In this document: in pieces, positions 61,692 through 64,000 of the stretch | How the letters are laid out: every line of letters starts with the position of its first letter | Position numbering within the stretch: position 1 is the first letter of the stretch | Assembly: GCF_029637605.1 (NCBI RefSeq) | Contig: NZ_CP121261.1 | Location: 1,116,001 to 1,180,000, forward strand | Reading direction: 5' to 3' | DNA from: Achromobacter spanius | GTDB taxonomy: Bacteria; Pseudomonadota; Gammaproteobacteria; Burkholderiales; Burkholderiaceae_B | Length of the DNA stretch: 64,000 nt | The notes under the pieces: model-generated | What the model was told of the DNA's origin: nothing | What the model saw: only the letters and a program-made list of their open reading frames with translations | Database searches by the model: none | Translations under genes and position numbers: made by a program

Positions 61692-62792
61692 ATGGGAAAC
61701 TCGTCGAGCGCGCCTCCGCTGATCGACATCATCCAGTCCGCCACCGAGCCGATCATCACGATTGATGAACAGCAGCGTATCGTGATGTTCAACGCCGCGG
61801 CGGAACGTGTATTTCTTCGCGATGCGGCAAGTGCCCTCGGCGCCAAGCTGGACATGTTGATTCCCGTGCGCTTCCGCCAGGTACACGCCAAGCATGTCGA
61901 CCGTTTCAAGCACACGGGCATCTCTGACCGCCAGATGGGCCTGGGCGCGCCGTTGTGGGGCCTGCGATCCAATGGCGAAGAATTTCCCATGGAAGCGTCG
62001 ATCTCGCAGACGCACACGGACACTGGCGTGTTCCTATCGATTTTCCTGCGCGACATCACCGAACGCCAGCGGATCGATCAAGCGCTGCGCGCGTCACGCG
62101 ATGAACTCACCCGCTTGTCCAACGCCTTGCTGCATGTGCGCGAACAAGAGAAGAAGCACATTGCCCGTGAGCTGCACGACGACCTGGGCCAGAGCCTGAC
62201 GGCGTTGACCATGGAACTGTCGCAACTGGAATCCAGCATCGGCGTCAACGATCCAAAGGCGCGCGAGCGTGTCCGTGAACGGGTGCGTGTAATGCGCGCC
62301 TTGGTCAAAAGCACGTTCGCGTCGTTGCGGCGCATTGCGTCTGACCTGCGCCCGGTCATGTTGGACGACCTGGGCCTGGCGGCCGCCGTGGAATGGCTGG
62401 TGGCGGGGTTCGTGTCGCGATATGGCATCGACACCGACGCCCGCATCGACGTCGGCCCGGCCGAACCCTCCAAGCGGGTGGCCACCACCCTCTTCCGGGT
62501 TGTGCAGGAAGCCTTGACCAACATCGTCAAGCACGCGCAGGCCACCAAGGTGCAGATACACCTGTCCTGTACCACTACCCATTGCAGCCTGACCGTGCAG
62601 GACAACGGCGTGGGCACGACTCCCGACAGCATTTCCAAGAAGCTGCCCATGGCGCTGGGCTTGCAAGGCATCCGCGAGCGCGTGCGGCTGCTCAATGGCG
62701 AGGTCACGATCACCACGCGCAAACACGGCGGGTTCCGGCTGGAGGCCAAACTGCCCGTTGAACATCCCTTATTGCCGGGGGAAATGAATTGA
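61692..62792 (+). CDS. PAS-containing NarL-type sensor histidine kinase
   Basis: The 366-residue protein has a PAS domain at residues 8-125 (EPIITIDEQQRIVMFNAAAERVF) and a HisKA_3 dimerisation domain with phospho-accepting His162 in ARELHDDLGQSLTAL. The HATPase domain contains VVQEALTNIVKHAQA and VQDNGVGTTP. There are no membrane helices, so it is cytosolic and the PAS domain is the likely sensor, possibly of redox or oxygen. No heme-coordinating signature was identified. It overlaps the response regulator gene. Confidence 0.9.
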   Translation: MGNSSSAPPLIDIIQSATEPIITIDEQQRIVMFNAAAERVFLRDAASALGAKLDMLIPVRFRQVHAKHVDRFKHTGISDRQMGLGAPLWGLRSNGEEFPMEASISQTHTDTGVFLSIFLRDITERQRIDQALRASRDELTRLSNALLHVREQEKKHIARELHDDLGQSLTALTMELSQLESSIGVNDPKARERVRERVRVMRALVKSTFASLRRIASDLRPVMLDDLGLAAAVEWLVAGFVSRYGIDTDARIDVGPAEPSKRVATTLFRVVQEALTNIVKHAQATKVQIHLSCTTTHCSLTVQDNGVGTTPDSISKKLPMALGLQGIRERVRLLNGEVTITTRKHGGFRLEAKLPVEHPLLPGEMN

Positions 62793-63442
62793 TCACCCTG
62801 ATGCTTGCCGACGACCACACCTTGCTGCGCGAGGGGCTCCGGCGCCTGCTTGAGCAAGCGGGCGACATCTCGGTTGCAGGGGAAGCGCGCGACGGCTCGG
62901 AAGCGCTGCGGCAGCTTGCGCTTCGGTCTTGGGATCTGATTGTGCTGGACATGTCGATGCCCGGCCGCGATGGGGTGGACCTGATACGCCAGATAAAGAC
63001 GGACTTTCCCAAGGTGCCGATCCTGGTGCTGACCATGCATGGCGAGCAGCAATATGCCGTGCAGGCAATCAAGGCCGGCGCGGCGGGTTACCTGACCAAG
63101 GACAGCGCGGCCGACGAGCTGGTGCAGGCCGTGCGCAAGGTGGCGGCGGGCGGCCGCTACCTGAGCCGTTCGCTGGCCGAGAGCATCGTGTTTGAACGGC
63201 ACGGCGACGTCAGCGGCCTGCCTCATCTGTTGCTGTCCGATCGGGAATTGTCTGTATTTCGGTACCTGGCGTCGGGCATGAATAATTCGGATATTGCGCG
63301 GCTGCTGTGCCTGAGCATCAAGACCGTCAGTACCTACAAGGGCAGAATCCTGGTGAAGATGCAACTGCGCAACCAAGCCGACCTGGTGCGCTACGCCATC
63401 AAGCACGGCTTGTTTGACGACGCCGACGGCCCCGACAAGTAA
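62789..63442 (+). CDS. NarL/FixJ-family response regulator
   Basis: A 217-residue regulator with receiver Asp54 (LIVLDMSMPG) and Lys104 (YLTKDSAADE). The LuxR-type helix-turn-helix is near residues 150-205 (LSDRELSVFRYLASGMNNSDIAR, then LSIKTVSTYKGRI). It starts at a TTG that overlaps the kinase stop, with a G-rich site upstream; an ATG four codons later is an alternative. It is the partner of the preceding kinase. A palindrome at 63487-63502 downstream, before the Fnr-type gene, is a candidate target. Confidence 0.9.
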   Translation: MITLMLADDHTLLREGLRRLLEQAGDISVAGEARDGSEALRQLALRSWDLIVLDMSMPGRDGVDLIRQIKTDFPKVPILVLTMHGEQQYAVQAIKAGAAGYLTKDSAADELVQAVRKVAAGGRYLSRSLAESIVFERHGDVSGLPHLLLSDRELSVFRYLASGMNNSDIARLLCLSIKTVSTYKGRILVKMQLRNQADLVRYAIKHGLFDDADGPDK

Positions 63443-63486
63443 TGCCGGGCCCCGCCCATGGCGCAGTCGCCCCGGCAGTCTTGCCC

Positions 63487-63502
63487 GTAGGAATACGCCT
63501 AC
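63487..63502. promoter_or_regulatory. Candidate response-regulator site upstream of the Fnr-type gene
   Basis: GTAGG-AATACG-CCTAC is a perfect inverted repeat with a six-base spacer, the same geometry as the GacA/UvrY box TGTAAG-N6-CTTACA used by NarL-family proteins. It lies about 150 bases before the Fnr-type start codon. No other copy was noticed nearby. Confidence 0.4.
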
Positions 63503-63654
63503 AGCTGTAGCCCGTTTCCTCTGAAATCTGGCGGACTACGCTGATAGTGCAAGCCTGAGGGATCATGCAGACTTGGCGTTGGAGTGTGCCAGATGGCCCG
63601 TGAAACCTCCATTTTTCACCCGGCGGCCATCTTCACCTGACGTGAGGCGCAGCC

Positions 63655-64000
63655 ATGGATTCTTCCCTTCCCCCTTCGCTTATCCCCTACCCAGGAAACG
63701 GATCCCGTAGCGCCGCGCGGCGCGGCAGCGGCATCCACAATGGGCCGGCGCGGTTGCCGGCCGATTGCGACTTCTGCGGCATGGCGCGCATCTGCCAGCC
63801 TGGCCGGAACAACAACCTTCAACCACTCCACGACACGGCGCGCAACTGGCGCCTGGTCCACCGTGGCGAATCCGTTTACCGGGCCGGCGATGCCTTGTTG
63901 AATCTGTATTACCTGCGCGCCGGTTCCATGAAGATCCGCGTCACCAACCCCTCTGGTTCCGAGCAGATCGTGGCGTTTCCGATTGCTGGCGCGTTGTTGG
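63655..64000 (+). CDS. Fnr/Anr-type oxygen-sensing regulator, N-terminal part (runs off window)
   Basis: The ATG at 63655 opens a frame that continues to the window end, giving 115 residues. The N-terminus has Cys38, Cys41 and Cys47 in CDFCGMARIC, the C-x2-C-x5-C spacing of Fnr for [4Fe-4S] binding. A cyclic-nucleotide-binding-like domain follows (GESVYRAGDALLNLYYLRAGSMKI). The fourth Cys and the helix-turn-helix lie beyond the window. It is the probable ligand of the two Fnr boxes at 57971 and 60470. Confidence 0.85.
   Translation, partial: MDSSLPPSLIPYPGNGSRSAARRGSGIHNGPARLPADCDFCGMARICQPGRNNNLQPLHDTARNWRLVHRGESVYRAGDALLNLYYLRAGSMKIRVTNPSGSEQIVAFPIAGALL

Noticed and set aside
63616..63861. 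Short minus-strand open frame near the window end
   Set aside because: It is antisense to the Fnr-type gene, whose Cys motif and cyclic-nucleotide-binding-like domain are convincing.

Overview
The window reads as chromosomal DNA of a high-GC betaproteobacterium of the Alcaligenaceae (Achromobacter/Bordetella type). The support is four orphan Bug/TctC-type periplasmic receptors, many LysR regulators, dense ATGA-coupled operons and strong third-position G/C bias. There are no rRNA, tRNA, IS, prophage or CRISPR features that I can see, and no gene-free stretch longer than about 270 bases. A dif-like XerCD site at 33912-33939, with GGGNAGGG (KOPS-like) octamers that switch strand exactly there, suggests that the window spans the replication terminus.

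Layout. 1-14438: a giant VCBS-repeat surface protein (its start lies off the window) followed by a TolC-like lipoprotein, a periplasmic HlyD-like adaptor, a GAF-like/HlyD membrane adaptor and an M50 metalloprotease-HlyD fusion. No ABC ATPase is present, so this looks like an uncharacterised ABC-less export system and is the main candidate for a new system. 14464-21079: a TetR-controlled RND efflux system (NodT-type outer membrane factor divergent from tetR, adaptor and pump), with the same operator in both promoter regions. 21068-26018: a dsdA-Bug-amidase operon with a divergent LysR. 26204-29292: a methyltransferase divergent from a SARP/BTAD-TPR regulator. 29329-33744: two Bug receptors, a LysR and a split thiamine-diphosphate decarboxylase; the same 30-bp LysR-type operator faces both outer transcription units.

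33912-37783: the dif site, then a metal-resistance block (rhodanese, chrA, chrB, rcnA). 37832-50600: a catabolic cluster. A flavin reductase-IclR effector-domain fusion and ribB sit on one side of a LysR gene. On the other side is a ten-gene operon with an LLM-type flavin monooxygenase, an AtuA-like/DUF4387 pair, a branched-chain-type ABC importer, a metallo-beta-lactamase-fold hydrolase and an MmgE/PrpD protein. A shared promoter element faces both sides. 50741-55062: a LysR, then an aldehyde dehydrogenase-Bug-hydroxyacid dehydrogenase operon.

55181-64000: a low-oxygen/energy-stress island with a P-type cation ATPase, two universal stress proteins, a beta-CASP RNase, a CBS protein, a flavodoxin-like protein, a NarL-type two-component system and the start of an Fnr-type regulator. 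Fnr boxes lie in both divergent promoter regions. Start codons were chosen from Shine-Dalgarno spacing and overlap with the upstream gene. Functions are assigned at family level unless a gene symbol is given.
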